Positions 1-8,955 of a stretch of DNA of 64,000 nucleotides are shown here, one piece after another; the stretch's first letter is position 1, and each line of letters begins with the position of its first letter. Position numbers and translations under genes: made by a program. The notes below the pieces were generated by a model. It worked only from the letters and a program-made list of their open reading frames with translations, did no database searches and was not told the DNA's origin. Origin of the DNA: Halobacillus shinanisalinarum (GTDB taxonomy: Bacteria > Bacillota > Bacilli > Bacillales > Halobacillaceae); contig NZ_CP095074.1 in assembly GCF_022919835.1 (NCBI RefSeq), positions 2,232,001-2,296,000 on the forward strand, given 5' to 3'.

Positions 1-171
1 TCATTTAATTTCATCGTTAGTTAACCTAAATGAATATTTCCCCGTGCCATCTGTACGTCATTTGAAAGTTGCAGCTTCACTTCCCAACTCTTGTTTTCAC
101 CTTCAAAAGAAAGAAAATTATCGTTATCACAAGCCCAAAGAAGGAAAGGGAAAACTAGTAATTAAGAACAT
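1..171 (-). pseudogene. remnant of a small lipoprotein gene
   Basis: No protein family is recognised. The minus strand encodes an interrupted lipoprotein-like product: a short start (MFLITSF), then in another frame PFLLWACDNDN, a plausible lipobox with Cys, followed by FEGENKSWEVKLQLSND and MARG, and after a further shift KYSFRLTNDEIK and a stop at bases 1-3. The second shift is repaired by adding one G to the G run at 40-43. Both shifts lie in one short reading, so the gene is either dead or mis-sequenced. It is separated from the cobalamin operon by a terminator. Confidence is limited because the protein has no recognised relatives. Confidence 0.4.
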
Positions 172-334
172 TATTCTTCAAAATATGCCATCCTCATTCT
201 AGTTGTATATAATATAGGTTTATGATACTTGAAATAATCAACCAATGGTAGGAATGCAGCAATTTTTCTACACATGTAAACTTATCAGTTGCCGCCATTA
301 ACTTGGTCGTGTTGTTAGTATCCTTGCGTAAACA

Positions 335-366
335 GAAAAAAACCTCCGCCGTAATCGGTGAAGGTT
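335..366 (-). terminator. terminator of the cobalamin operon
   Basis: On the minus strand AACCTTCACCG, loop ATTA, CGGCGGAGGTT, then a T run. The stem has 11 positions with one G-U pair and one mismatch. It lies about 100 bases after the last gene of the operon, so it closes the long cobalamin transcript. Confidence 0.7.
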
Positions 367-465
367 CACTATCTGTCCAAGAAATGGGGAATAAGAAGAA
401 TATTTATTTATTAGGCACTGATTTACCGGTATGCAATGTGTTAGTGTAATCAAAAGTCAGAAACT

Positions 466-1173
466 TTAGTTTAAAAGAGTGATGTAGCTGCCAGCTAAAT
501 TCAATAACTCTCCCTTCCACTTCTGATCATAAGTAATCATAAAACTAGTTGATGGACCGCCAGAGGCTTTCTCGTCAAACGGAATTTCTAAATCCCTCTT
601 CCCCCAGCCATTTCTTTTTTCCAACACCTCGACACTATGTTGAATCCCTTTTGAACCAACAGGCAAAGTTTCAAAAACCCAGTTTTGTTTTGTAATCGCT
701 GCAAACAATTCAAGCGGAGCTATTTTTTCAGGATGGGAGAGAACATCCTTCCCGACAAGTGGCTCACCAATGAGAGCTACCCTACATATTTCCGGGGAAA
801 TACCTATTCTTTTTTCTGTAGAACCAACCCAGCCAAGTATAGATAAGCTTATCGCCGACTGACTCATTTCCATATTCGATTCAGTACTTCCGGTAATATC
901 CAGAGAGTAACCAAGCGAATTCCCAAGGTTTCTAACGGTTTGTTCGAGCTCTCCCCACACCTCGTCGCCAACAAAATTACTGATCGTTACAGCAAACGGT
1001 GTTGCTCCTACTGCTAAACAATCCATTAATGACACACGAAACAAGGATTCCACAACTTTTTTATAAGAGACGTGAACCATGTCATCTGCTTTTAAACCAA
1101 TCCCTCCTGCGTTATCAGTGGCTATGACAAGTTCACGTCCCCCCTCAATAGAAATAAACAATGGTTGTCCCAT
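466..1173 (-). CDS. cblS: alpha-ribazole kinase CblS (PurM/AIR-synthase-like)
   Basis: Probably phosphorylates alpha-ribazole with ATP to alpha-ribazole-5-phosphate, the lower-ligand precursor used by CobS. The 235-residue protein looks like the AIR synthase/ThiL superfamily: an N-terminal acidic motif ATDNAGGIGLK followed by SLMDCLAVGATP, as in metal-ATP binding PurM-like folds. It is the last gene of the riboswitch-led cobalamin operon, 4 bases after the adenosyltransferase stop. The operon has no cobT, which fits a CblS route that salvages alpha-ribazole. The assignment rests on family resemblance plus context; the family is known from Listeria and Geobacillus. A generic AIR-synthase-related protein is the alternative. 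Confidence 0.7.
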   Translation of the reverse strand: MGQPLFISIEGGRELVIATDNAGGIGLKADDMVHVSYKKVVESLFRVSLMDCLAVGATPFAVTISNFVGDEVWGELEQTVRNLGNSLGYSLDITGSTESNMEMSQSAISLSILGWVGSTEKRIGISPEICRVALIGEPLVGKDVLSHPEKIAPLELFAAITKQNWVFETLPVGSKGIQHSVEVLEKRNGWGKRDLEIPFDEKASGGPSTSFMITYDQKWKGELLNLAGSYITLLN

Positions 1174-1177
1174 TTAA

Positions 1178-1765
1178 TCACTCTTCGTCTTTCGATTTCT
1201 TATTTGGGGAACGGAATACTTTTGCACTGCGAATGTACTCGACATCCTTTGTTTCGAGGATCATATTCACATAGCGTGCCAGAGCAAAAAAGTAATCGGA
1301 TAGTCGGTTCAAATAAGTCAGGCAGACAGGATGGATCGTTTCATGTTTTTGCAAGGAGACGACGAGGCGTTCGGCACGGCGAGTAATCGTCCGAGCGATG
1401 TGTAGCGTTGATGCTGCTGGTGATCCACCCGGTAAAATAAACCGCTCCAATTCTGGTGCTTGCTTAATGTAATCATCCATCCGTTGCTCCAGCCACTCAA
1501 CACTCTCTTCTTGAAGCTTGAAGGGACGGTTTGACTTTTTATTTGCCAAATCACTGCCACAGTCGAACAGTTCATGTTGGATTTTCTCAAGTTCCTCTTG
1601 AACATCACTAAAGCGGGAATCTGTTAACTCTGAGCGTGCCTTCCCTACAAAACTATTCGCCTCGTCCACCGTCCCATAAGCTTCTACACGTACATCGTCT
1701 TTATCCACTCTGCCGCCGATAACGCTCGTTTGTCCCTTGTCACCTGTTTTTGTATATAATCTCAT
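1178..1765 (-). CDS. yvqK: PduO-type ATP:cob(I)alamin adenosyltransferase
   Basis: Transfers the 5-deoxyadenosyl group of ATP to cob(I)alamin or cob(I)inamide, giving the coenzyme form. The N-terminus MRLYTKTGDKGQTSVIGG is the ATP-binding signature of the PduO/MMAB trimeric family, followed by VEAYGTVDEANSF and, near the C-terminus, the RRAERLVV and LNRLSDYFFALARY segments that line the active site. An ATG at 1765 begins MRLYTKTG and has GGAGCG upstream; the in-frame GTG three codons earlier sits too close to that site. It follows the CobU-like gene by 13 bases in the same operon. About 195 residues, the usual family length. Confidence 0.93.
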   Translation of the reverse strand: MRLYTKTGDKGQTSVIGGRVDKDDVRVEAYGTVDEANSFVGKARSELTDSRFSDVQEELEKIQHELFDCGSDLANKKSNRPFKLQEESVEWLEQRMDDYIKQAPELERFILPGGSPAASTLHIARTITRRAERLVVSLQKHETIHPVCLTYLNRLSDYFFALARYVNMILETKDVEYIRSAKVFRSPNKKSKDEE

Positions 1766-1778
1766 GTTTAACACGCTC

Positions 1779-2183
1779 CTATTTTAGTTGTTGAGGGATT
1801 CCGAACCACACTCGGAATACTCTCTGGGCATCCTTTGTTAATTGCTGATAAAAAAATCCTGTCTTATCTCTCCATAATCGGTTCTGCTTATCCATAGGGA
1901 CGATCCCTCCTGTGATATCTGTCCCTATAATTACGAGCTGTCTTGATGTAAGAGTTTGTTCCCATTTCATTAAGGTATCATAATATTTCTGCCACTTTTC
2001 ACCCTCTTCCCCTTGGTTGCTCAAGTAGTTATAAATCCTATTTTCAAGCTTATCTACAATCAGAAGAGGTGTATCAACAGATCCAGACTGCTGGTCCTCC
2101 TTTAAAATCGTGTAATCGCTATCATAATTCTCAATCACCCAGTCTAGCTTCCCGTTATATGCTCCACCTGTGACAAAATCCAT
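1779..2183 (-). CDS. CobU-like nucleotide-binding protein
   Basis: Resembles the N-terminal part of adenosylcobinamide kinase/guanylyltransferase: it opens MDFVTGGAYNGKLDWV, a CobU-like P-loop in which Leu replaces the usual Ser/Thr after GK. The rest (LLIVDKLENRIYNYL, QLVIIGTDITGGIVPMDKQNRLWRDKTG) resembles the CobU segment where VSNDLG is found in the canonical copy. This operon also carries a standard cobU, so this is a divergent second copy seen in Bacillaceae cobalamin clusters. The start ATG at 2183 has AGGAGAGGGAG upstream; the longer reading through 2270 is only overlap with cobC. Its exact role is unknown; it could act in kinase regulation or alpha-ribazole handling. Confidence 0.65.
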   Translation of the reverse strand: MDFVTGGAYNGKLDWVIENYDSDYTILKEDQQSGSVDTPLLIVDKLENRIYNYLSNQGEEGEKWQKYYDTLMKWEQTLTSRQLVIIGTDITGGIVPMDKQNRLWRDKTGFFYQQLTKDAQRVFRVWFGIPQQLK

Positions 2184-2740
2184 TGCTCCCTCTCCTTCTC
2201 CAGTAGAATTTTGTAAGCCTCTCCCGGTGCTATCGGCCAATCCCACATAGAATTTGATTCCTTTGACCAATGATGGAGCATAATACGTATCACCCCTCCA
2301 TGAGTTACGACGACAATCGGCTCTTCTAAATTGCGTTGATAACCAAGGATTTGGTCAGCAAAGCGAAGAACGCGACCTTTGAAATCAACAAAACTCTCCC
2401 CATTAGGTGGGGTGACCTTTTCCATGTTGTTCAGCCACTGCTTATAGTGAATTCCCTCCTTTAACTCTTCGTATGTCCCACCATCAAAATCACCAAAGTT
2501 ATACTCGCGTAGCTTCTTTGTCGTTTCAACAGATGAGGAGAGGATAGATGCTGTCTCGCTACAACGATCAAGGTCACTAGCATAGATTTTTGGAAGTTCA
2601 GGAAGACGCTTTTTTAAAAAGTCAACTTGCTTTCGCCCTTGTTCAGACATTTCCTGATTTCTCCAACCAATATAACGTCTTTGTACATTTGAGCGGGTTT
2701 CCCCGTGACGAATCAAATACATAACCAAACGATGAACCAT
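2144..2740 (-). CDS. cobC: histidine phosphatase, alpha-ribazole phosphatase type
   Basis: Likely removes the phosphate from alpha-ribazole-5-phosphate or adenosylcobalamin-5-phosphate at the end of nucleotide loop assembly. The phosphohistidine motif LIRHGETRSN lies near residue 10, with IYASDLDRCSETA and the second catalytic His in VVTHGGVIR. ATG at 2740 has GGAG eight bases upstream; an internal Met six codons later is an alternative start. It overlaps cobS at its 5 prime end and the CobU-like gene by 40 bases at its 3 prime end, showing translational coupling. The phosphatase family is certain; the substrate is inferred from the operon. Confidence 0.85.
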   Translation of the reverse strand: MVHRLVMYLIRHGETRSNVQRRYIGWRNQEMSEQGRKQVDFLKKRLPELPKIYASDLDRCSETASILSSSVETTKKLREYNFGDFDGGTYEELKEGIHYKQWLNNMEKVTPPNGESFVDFKGRVLRFADQILGYQRNLEEPIVVVTHGGVIRIMLHHWSKESNSMWDWPIAPGEAYKILLEKEREQWILSQVEHITGS

Positions 2741-3489
2741 AAATATGTCTCCATTCCTTCAAGTGTTGCGCCGCAAACATCACCTGTTATTCCACCAAAC
2801 GAACGTACCGCCCATCTACGAATCCCCCAAATTCCGATCATAGCAGCTAAAACCGCTGATAAGCTGACGGAAAAGTGACTCCAAGAGAGGAAGGCCATCA
2901 CAATACTCACCACAAGCATGAGACTAAGAACCCAAACCGTCACACTGTGACTATAGTGATTTTTAAAGAAATGGCTTAGGCCCCTCTGCCTTGCTGAAGG
3001 GGCATGTCCTAACATCAACACCATCACACATCTTGATAAAAAGGGAATCAATAAAATAAACCAGAGCATTGAGAAATTACCAAGAAACGATTCATACATG
3101 AATACAAAACGGAGAATCAACACGGCCAGTAAAACCAATACTCCGAAGGCTCCTGTCCGAGGATCCTGCATCACTTCCAAGCGCTTTTGCTGGTCCTGAT
3201 AGGAGAAGAAGGCATCCCCTGTATCCATTAAGCCGTCAAGATGAAGACCCCCACTCCATACGGCCGGAATCATCAACGCAAAAACAGTTAAACTAACTAG
3301 ACTCATAGTTGTTAGAGAGGAGAGTCCATAGAAAATAAACGCATTAGACCCTCCGATTACCAGCCCTAGTATTGGCAGCCACATAAGACAACTGCGAACG
3401 ACAGCCGTGTTCGGTTCGATGCCTTTTCGGATAGGAAACACAGAGAAGAATTGCAAGGCAAATAATCCACCCAATCCAAAATTTTTCAT
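2713..3489 (-). CDS. cobS: adenosylcobinamide-GDP ribazoletransferase CobS
   Basis: Joins adenosylcobinamide-GDP to alpha-ribazole or its phosphate in the membrane, completing the lower ligand. The 258-residue protein is strongly hydrophobic with six or more helices and contains the family acidic motif HLDGLMDTGDAFFS and a C-terminal FGGITGDVCGATLE. The start ATG overlaps the cobQ stop as ATGA at 3486-3489, and the gene overlaps cobC at its end. Length and motifs are normal for the family. Confidence 0.95.
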   Translation of the reverse strand: MKNFGLGGLFALQFFSVFPIRKGIEPNTAVVRSCLMWLPILGLVIGGSNAFIFYGLSSLTTMSLVSLTVFALMIPAVWSGGLHLDGLMDTGDAFFSYQDQQKRLEVMQDPRTGAFGVLVLLAVLILRFVFMYESFLGNFSMLWFILLIPFLSRCVMVLMLGHAPSARQRGLSHFFKNHYSHSVTVWVLSLMLVVSIVMAFLSWSHFSVSLSAVLAAMIGIWGIRRWAVRSFGGITGDVCGATLEGMETYLWFIVWLCI

Positions 3490-4958
3490 GGCGCGCTCTC
3501 CTCTATCATCTGTATAATCTTTTCGGTATCGAGATAGGTTTCTAAATGTTTAGCCAGACGTTCGTAACGCTCATCTCGACCGCCTGTATCAGTCATTACC
3601 TGTTCGGATAAACCCGACTTTCTACGCAAGCGATTCAACCATTCCGTTCTCCATTCATCATTATGAAAACAATCATGAAGGTAAGTGCCAATCAAACGCC
3701 CCTGATCAAGACTGATTCCCTCAGGTCCATCGTTCAATTGAAGGAACGGATACTTGATAGATCCAGCCGTTCGCCCAAGATGAATCTCATAGCCAGACAT
3801 GGGCACAAGGGAATAACCGCTTGCTTCATGAATATGTCCGCTTACACGAATCGTTTGTTTGTTTTTCACAAAAGTTGTTGAGAGAGGAAATATCCCTATT
3901 CCTTGCACACCGTCTTTATCAGCTTCATGGCGATACATGACATCAGAAAGAATCTGATAGCCACCACAAATCCCTACGATCACTCCTCCTCTCTCGGCAT
4001 AAGCCCCGATCGCTTCTGTCAGTCCCTTTTCCTCACATGCAAGGTAGTCTTCAATTGTGCTTCGCGTTCCTGGTAAAATTAGTGCATCTGGTTTTCCAAG
4101 CTGATCAACGGAGCGAACGTAACGAATCGATACATCCTGCTCTTGAGTAAGTGGTGATATATCCGTTTCATTCGATAAATAAGGCCAATGAATCACAGCT
4201 ATATCTAAGGACTTTTCCCTTTTAGCTGGCGTAGATTGGATCGTTAATGAGTCTTCTCCCTCAATACCATGATCTTCTAAGTGGGGCAGCACACCTAAAA
4301 CAGGTATGCCTGTATAGTTTTCAATCCATTCTATTCCACTTTCAAATAAAGCACGTTCACCACGAAACTTGTTAATAATTAATCCCTTAATACGCTCCCG
4401 ATGCTTCTCAGGCAACAATTCCAGGGTCCCAACAATACTGGCGAACACCCCGCCTCGGTCAATATCAGCAACTAGAATGACTGGCACATTGATCAAGTCC
4501 GCGATCGACATATTCACCAATTCGCGATCATTTAAATTCACCTCAACAGGGCTGCCGGCTCCTTCGATCACTAACGCGTCATAGTCCTGCTCCAATCGTT
4601 GAACAGATTGCTTGATGGCCTGCTTCCCTTGTTCATACCAATGAGTTCGGTATTCTGATCCCGACCAAGCAGCTTGACTGACTCCATGGATAATGACTTC
4701 AGATCGCTGGTCACTTGTCGGCTTTAACAAGATGGGATTCATATCAACGGTTGCCTCAACGAAAGCAGCCTCAGCCTGAACTCCTTGAGCACGACCAATC
4801 TCTTCCCCATTCCTCGTTATATAGGAGTTATTTGACATGTTTTGCGATTTAAATGGAGCGATGGCTAGACCACGGCAAACGAGCAGCCGGCATAAGCCAG
4901 TTGCAATCCAACTTTTCCCTACATTTGATGCTGTCCCTTGGATCATGACTCCCCTCAT
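3486..4958 (-). CDS. cobQ: cobyric acid synthase CobQ
   Basis: ATP- and glutamine-dependent amidation of four carboxylates of adenosylcobyrinic acid a,c-diamide to cobyric acid. The N-terminal domain shows the dethiobiotin-synthetase-like P-loop GTASNVGKS at about residues 8-16 and FKSQNMSNNSY; the C-terminal class I glutamine amidotransferase domain shows the nucleophile elbow VGICGGYQIL. Length 490 fits. Its presence without ring-synthesis genes suggests salvage of incomplete corrinoids such as cobyrinic acid diamide, or of cobyric acid produced with CbiZ. Overlaps the cobU stop as ATGA. Confidence 0.95.
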   Translation of the reverse strand: MRGVMIQGTASNVGKSWIATGLCRLLVCRGLAIAPFKSQNMSNNSYITRNGEEIGRAQGVQAEAAFVEATVDMNPILLKPTSDQRSEVIIHGVSQAAWSGSEYRTHWYEQGKQAIKQSVQRLEQDYDALVIEGAGSPVEVNLNDRELVNMSIADLINVPVILVADIDRGGVFASIVGTLELLPEKHRERIKGLIINKFRGERALFESGIEWIENYTGIPVLGVLPHLEDHGIEGEDSLTIQSTPAKREKSLDIAVIHWPYLSNETDISPLTQEQDVSIRYVRSVDQLGKPDALILPGTRSTIEDYLACEEKGLTEAIGAYAERGGVIVGICGGYQILSDVMYRHEADKDGVQGIGIFPLSTTFVKNKQTIRVSGHIHEASGYSLVPMSGYEIHLGRTAGSIKYPFLQLNDGPEGISLDQGRLIGTYLHDCFHNDEWRTEWLNRLRRKSGLSEQVMTDTGGRDERYERLAKHLETYLDTEKIIQMIEESAP

Positions 4959-5488
4959 GCTTCTACCCCCTTATGAAAAAACGGCCAACCAAATACCACT
5001 TCAATCGCCTTATCTGATTTCCCAACAACGTATCTATGTATGGAATTAAGAATGTATAGATAGTCACGAACCATTTTATAAGGTGAAGGCAGATCACGGC
5101 CAAGGTCATTGGAAACAATATATACTTCCCCAGCACCTGTGATTAAACGGGCCAGCTGATTCATGAGAAAAGTAACCATACCATCCGGATGCACACCCTC
5201 CTGAGCCATCATTTCATTTGTGACCCATGTAGTTAAACAGTCGATCAGGATGGCGTCTTCCGCTGTAAATGAAAGCTGATCAATGGCTGTCGACTGTTCC
5301 CACGTTTGCCAGGACCGCCCGCTTTGCTTGCGGTCCTTTTTGTGGCGGGTTACACGGTCTTGCATTTCTGAATCTGTCACCACCCCCGTTGCCACATAGT
5401 GGAGGTGTGGCAGATTTGATTGCAACATACAACTCTCCGCATAACTCGTCTTCCCACTCCTTACACCTCCACAGACAAAGATCATCAT
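4955..5488 (-). CDS. cobU: adenosylcobinamide kinase / guanylyltransferase CobU
   Basis: Phosphorylates adenosylcobinamide and then transfers GMP to it, the step before CobS. The P-loop FVCGGVRSGKTSYAE at the N-terminus, the HYVATG segment, RHKKDR (the guanylylated His region) and IVSNDLGRDLP are all intact, unlike in the divergent second copy of the operon. ATG at 5488 overlaps the cobD stop (ATGA) and has AAGGTGG eight bases upstream, so it is preferred over the GTG at 5500. About 177 residues, normal for CobU. Confidence 0.93.
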   Translation of the reverse strand: MMIFVCGGVRSGKTSYAESCMLQSNLPHLHYVATGVVTDSEMQDRVTRHKKDRKQSGRSWQTWEQSTAIDQLSFTAEDAILIDCLTTWVTNEMMAQEGVHPDGMVTFLMNQLARLITGAGEVYIVSNDLGRDLPSPYKMVRDYLYILNSIHRYVVGKSDKAIEVVFGWPFFHKGVEA

Positions 5489-6552
5489 GTTTGCACCCAC
5501 CTTTTTAGGAGGTCAAGCAAGCAGTCATTCTCCCGTGGCGTTCGAATCGCCAGACGCACGTAATCCCCATTTAATCCAGGGAAATTATGTGTATGACGAA
5601 CAGCCAATCGATTTTTCAACAGAAAAGGAAGCAAGGTATCACTTAAAGAAGGATATCCTCCTAATAAATAGTAGTTTACGTCGCTTTTTGACACAGTAAA
5701 TGCAAGCTCCTTAAGCCTAAGGAAAATCCGCTCTCTCTCAGCTTGAATCAAGTCTCTTGTTTGTTGACGGTAGGAATGATCCTTGATACAACCCTTAGCA
5801 ATGTCTTGAGCCAAAGCATTTACACTCCATGTCGGCTGATGGGAAGCTAACTTCTGAACGATAGCTTCCGACCCGGCTAGATAACCGATCCTTAACCCTG
5901 GGATAGCGTACATCTTCGTCAGCGAACGCAAAATGATAAGGTGAGATGACTTGTTTATTTGCTGAATTAGGGACGGTTCGTTTTGAACAAAATCATAAAA
6001 CGCTTCATCGATTAGAAGAGAGACTTCTCTCTTTTCAAGCTCATTCAACAATTCGACTAACTTACTTTGTTTGTAGGCAACGCCTGTTGGGTTATTTGGA
6101 TTACAGATCATCACAAGGTCTACACCAGTAAGCTTAGATTTGAGCCGTTCTAAAGGCAGTTCCCATCCTTCCGACTCGGTTAGAAAGATAGATTCGACTA
6201 TACAACCATTCATCTCGGCAATCATTCGATATTCAGAAAAAGTCGGCTCAACAATCAATAGATGTTTGCCAGCAAACTCTCGCCCTATTAATGTAAGCAG
6301 TTCCGACGCACCATTCCCAACGAGAATTTGCTTTTCCGAAATTCCTTCTTGTAAAGCAATCGTACGACGGAGATCTTCAGCAAAGGGATCTGGATAGTTC
6401 GTGATGAGTTCGAAAAAATCTCCCCACTTCTCCCGCAGCCAAGACGGAGGTCCTAACGGATTCACATTCACACTAAAATCATAGGTCACCTCTGACAGCT
6501 GTAAGGGGTCCGTTAAATATTGCGGGTTAGCTCCATGTGACGGCCACTTCAA
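5485..6552 (-). CDS. cobD: L-threonine-O-3-phosphate decarboxylase CobD
   Basis: PLP enzyme that makes (R)-1-amino-2-propanol phosphate, the linker that CbiB attaches to cobyric acid. Class I/II aminotransferase fold: substrate region SVNVNPLGPP, ICNPNNPTG, LIDEAFYDF and the PLP lysine in SLTKMYAIPGLRIGY. About 355 residues. A TTG at 6552 lies eight bases after AGGAGG and is the likely start; the GTG at 6561 is too close to that site. The 5 prime end overlaps cbiB by about 26 bases. Confusion with histidinol-phosphate aminotransferase is possible by homology alone, but the operon settles it. Confidence 0.9.
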   Translation of the reverse strand: MKWPSHGANPQYLTDPLQLSEVTYDFSVNVNPLGPPSWLREKWGDFFELITNYPDPFAEDLRRTIALQEGISEKQILVGNGASELLTLIGREFAGKHLLIVEPTFSEYRMIAEMNGCIVESIFLTESEGWELPLERLKSKLTGVDLVMICNPNNPTGVAYKQSKLVELLNELEKREVSLLIDEAFYDFVQNEPSLIQQINKSSHLIILRSLTKMYAIPGLRIGYLAGSEAIVQKLASHQPTWSVNALAQDIAKGCIKDHSYRQQTRDLIQAERERIFLRLKELAFTVSKSDVNYYLLGGYPSLSDTLLPFLLKNRLAVRHTHNFPGLNGDYVRLAIRTPRENDCLLDLLKRWVQT

Positions 6553-7489
6553 TGCCTGCACCTCCTATCCATAACAATAGAGTCATATAAAGTGTAGCTC
6601 GCACCATAAAGTGATGGGCTGTTTTAATATGCTCAGCGTCCATTTTCTCAAAGGGAATCCCAATTGTAGGACGCATAGATACTTCACCGAAATAGCGATT
6701 TTCACCGCCTAACTGAATCCCCATTAAAATAGCAAAAGCTGCTTCACCCCATCCGCTGTTCGGGCTCGGATGACGCTTTGAATGATGAACTAACAAAGTA
6801 ATCGCTTCTCTTTTCGTTTGAAAAGTACTCTTCTCTAATAACAAAAGTAACATCGATGTCAGTCGGGCCGGAACCCAGTTCAGCACATCATCCAATCGGG
6901 CCGACGCCCATCCAAAATGGTAGAATCGATCATGTCGGTATCCGACCATTGAGTCACACGTATTCACGGCACGATAAAGCATAGCTAAAGGAGCCCCACC
7001 TAAAAGAGCAAAGAAAAGGGGTGCCGTAATGCCATCACTCGTATTTTCGGCAACCGTCTCAATCGCACCTCTCGCCAACTCAGATTCATCTAAATGTTCG
7101 GTATCCCTTCCGACAATCATGGATAAATGCTGACGTGCTCGAGTATAGTCGGACTCTGTTAACGGGGTATATACATTCATCGATGCTTCTTTCAAGCCCT
7201 TTAAAGAGATCGTTGTCCAAATAAAGAAGGACTCCAAGACCACTCCCAGCCCAACATGAACGTGATAGCCGAGTGCAGTAATAGACCATGTAATCACGAA
7301 AACAACACTGCACACAATGAGAACCATAGCCACCCCTTTGAAGCGGCGAAGACTCCCTTTATTCCCCCTGCTTTCAAGAAAATGAATCAAGCTTCCCATC
7401 ATGCGGACGGGATGTGGCAGCCAGCGTGGATCCCCAAGCCATAGATCTAGTAAAAGCGCTGCAGTTAAAGCAATGAGGTGTTCGATCAT
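6527..7489 (-). CDS. cbiB: adenosylcobinamide-phosphate synthase CbiB
   Basis: Membrane enzyme that condenses cobyric acid with aminopropanol (phosphate) to form cobinamide (phosphate). The N-terminus MIEHLIALTAALLLDLWLGD and the motif WLPHPVRMMGSLI are typical, followed by ARGAIETVAENTSDGITAPLF and RHPSPNSGWGEAAFA. About 320 residues with several hydrophobic helices. Start ATG overlaps the stop of the ABC-CbiZ gene as ATGA. Confidence 0.95.
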   Translation of the reverse strand: MIEHLIALTAALLLDLWLGDPRWLPHPVRMMGSLIHFLESRGNKGSLRRFKGVAMVLIVCSVVFVITWSITALGYHVHVGLGVVLESFFIWTTISLKGLKEASMNVYTPLTESDYTRARQHLSMIVGRDTEHLDESELARGAIETVAENTSDGITAPLFFALLGGAPLAMLYRAVNTCDSMVGYRHDRFYHFGWASARLDDVLNWVPARLTSMLLLLLEKSTFQTKREAITLLVHHSKRHPSPNSGWGEAAFAILMGIQLGGENRYFGEVSMRPTIGIPFEKMDAEHIKTAHHFMVRATLYMTLLLWIGGAGIEVAVTWS

Positions 7490-8955
7490 TGAGGCTTCAT
7501 TCTTTCCAAATAACGTTCAATGGCTTCCTTAGTAGCCTCATAAATCATCTGCCCAATCTTGCTCCCGAGAAAGGTAATCGGTCCTGCATATTCCAGCTGT
7601 CTCTCCGTCTGAGTGCTCGCAATCATAATGCTGTCCGTGGACGTCCCTGTAGCTTCAGTATTTGTCAACGAATCCTTAATTCCACATGTTGAAAAAGCTT
7701 TCGTCTTCGCTTCCGTCGCTGTTACGATTCCTTGAATAAATGCTTGTTCAGATAGGTGGCCATCGATGAAAACCCAAGTATTTACCGTCCCAGGCTGATC
7801 TGCCTCTACTCGTTTATCCCCATGGACAACATCTACTGCATTACCCAACCCAGCTGTAACTAAAATCAGGATAGAAACACCGTCTCCCAGGAAAAATCGT
7901 TCCGAATAGTCCGACAGGTGGGCTGCTGTGATCATCGCTAAAGTGTCATGTTCAGTCAGCTCCCACTGCTGACATTTTTCTATCATGAATTGGGAAGGAG
8001 ATTCACAGTTAAAGCTTTTATCAACATGATAGTTGATAAAGTTACGATACCAGCCAAATCCCCCTCCCTTTACCGCTGAAGAAAAAGTTTTAAGCAACTG
8101 GGGGGTTCTTACAACAATCTTCTCCTCTGTGGCTTCCACAAGCGCAGGTGTAATAGCAGCCCTCGTTTTGTCTAAAAAATAATCCGGGAGCAAGTTCATC
8201 TGGGGGCTTGATAACGTAGGATTAGCATGAACATCAATCGAAGAATGATAGACTCGCTCAAGTAAAGGCTTTTGCATCACTTCTTCTGGCTTGCCGATCT
8301 GAGTGATCTGCCCTTGGTCGATCAGTAACAGACGGTCACAATACAGACTGGCTATATTTAAATCATGAAAAATCGACACGACCGTTAAATGGCTTGTCAG
8401 CGAAAGCTGTTTCAGTTCATCCAAGAGCTGTTTTTGATAACTGAAGTCGAGATGATTCGTCGGCTCATCAAGCAGCAAAACATCTGGTTCCTGAACCAGA
8501 GCTTGGGCCAGATAAACACGTTGTCTTTCCCCTCCACTTAAATGATTGAGAGGGAGAGACATCATTTCTGTCAGTCCAGTTTGCTTTAACACATGTTCAA
8601 CCACTTCTTTATCCCGCTCCGTCGGCTGCTTAAAAAAGCCTGACTGATAGGCATAACGTCCCATCATCACAGTTTCGTAGACATTGTAGGAAAAAAAGCT
8701 CTGCTGAACCTGGGGCAATGTCGCAACCTTGCGAGCAAGTTGTTTACGAGGGTAATGACCAAGGGGCTTCCGATCAATAACCACTTCCCCTTCCCATAGA
8801 GGAAGAATCCCACTCATCAATTTAAATAAGGTTGTTTTTCCACTTCCATTAGGACCAACCACACCAAAAAACTCACCACGATTGACTTGAAAATCGACAT
8901 GATCAACAATGGGCTTAGTTTCATATCCACCCGTCATATTGGTTACTTGAATCAT
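7486..8955 (-). CDS. corrinoid ABC transporter ATPase fused to CbiZ amidohydrolase
   Basis: Two-domain protein of 489 residues. Residues 1-250 are an iron/B12-family ABC ATPase: Walker A GPNGSGKTT at 34-42, signature LSGGERQR at 139-146, Walker B VLLLDEP at 159-165, and IFHDLNIAS. From about residue 280 to the end is a CbiZ domain (for example VTAGLGNAVDV and WVFIDGHLSEQAFIQGIV), which hydrolyses the aminopropanol side chain of adenosyl(pseudo)cobinamide to cobyric acid for rebuilding. The fusion couples import at the membrane with remodelling of foreign corrinoids. Such fusions are known in some bacilli. It overlaps both neighbours. Confidence 0.92.
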   Translation of the reverse strand: MIQVTNMTGGYETKPIVDHVDFQVNRGEFFGVVGPNGSGKTTLFKLMSGILPLWEGEVVIDRKPLGHYPRKQLARKVATLPQVQQSFFSYNVYETVMMGRYAYQSGFFKQPTERDKEVVEHVLKQTGLTEMMSLPLNHLSGGERQRVYLAQALVQEPDVLLLDEPTNHLDFSYQKQLLDELKQLSLTSHLTVVSIFHDLNIASLYCDRLLLIDQGQITQIGKPEEVMQKPLLERVYHSSIDVHANPTLSSPQMNLLPDYFLDKTRAAITPALVEATEEKIVVRTPQLLKTFSSAVKGGGFGWYRNFINYHVDKSFNCESPSQFMIEKCQQWELTEHDTLAMITAAHLSDYSERFFLGDGVSILILVTAGLGNAVDVVHGDKRVEADQPGTVNTWVFIDGHLSEQAFIQGIVTATEAKTKAFSTCGIKDSLTNTEATGTSTDSIMIASTQTERQLEYAGPITFLGSKIGQMIYEATKEAIERYLERMKPQ

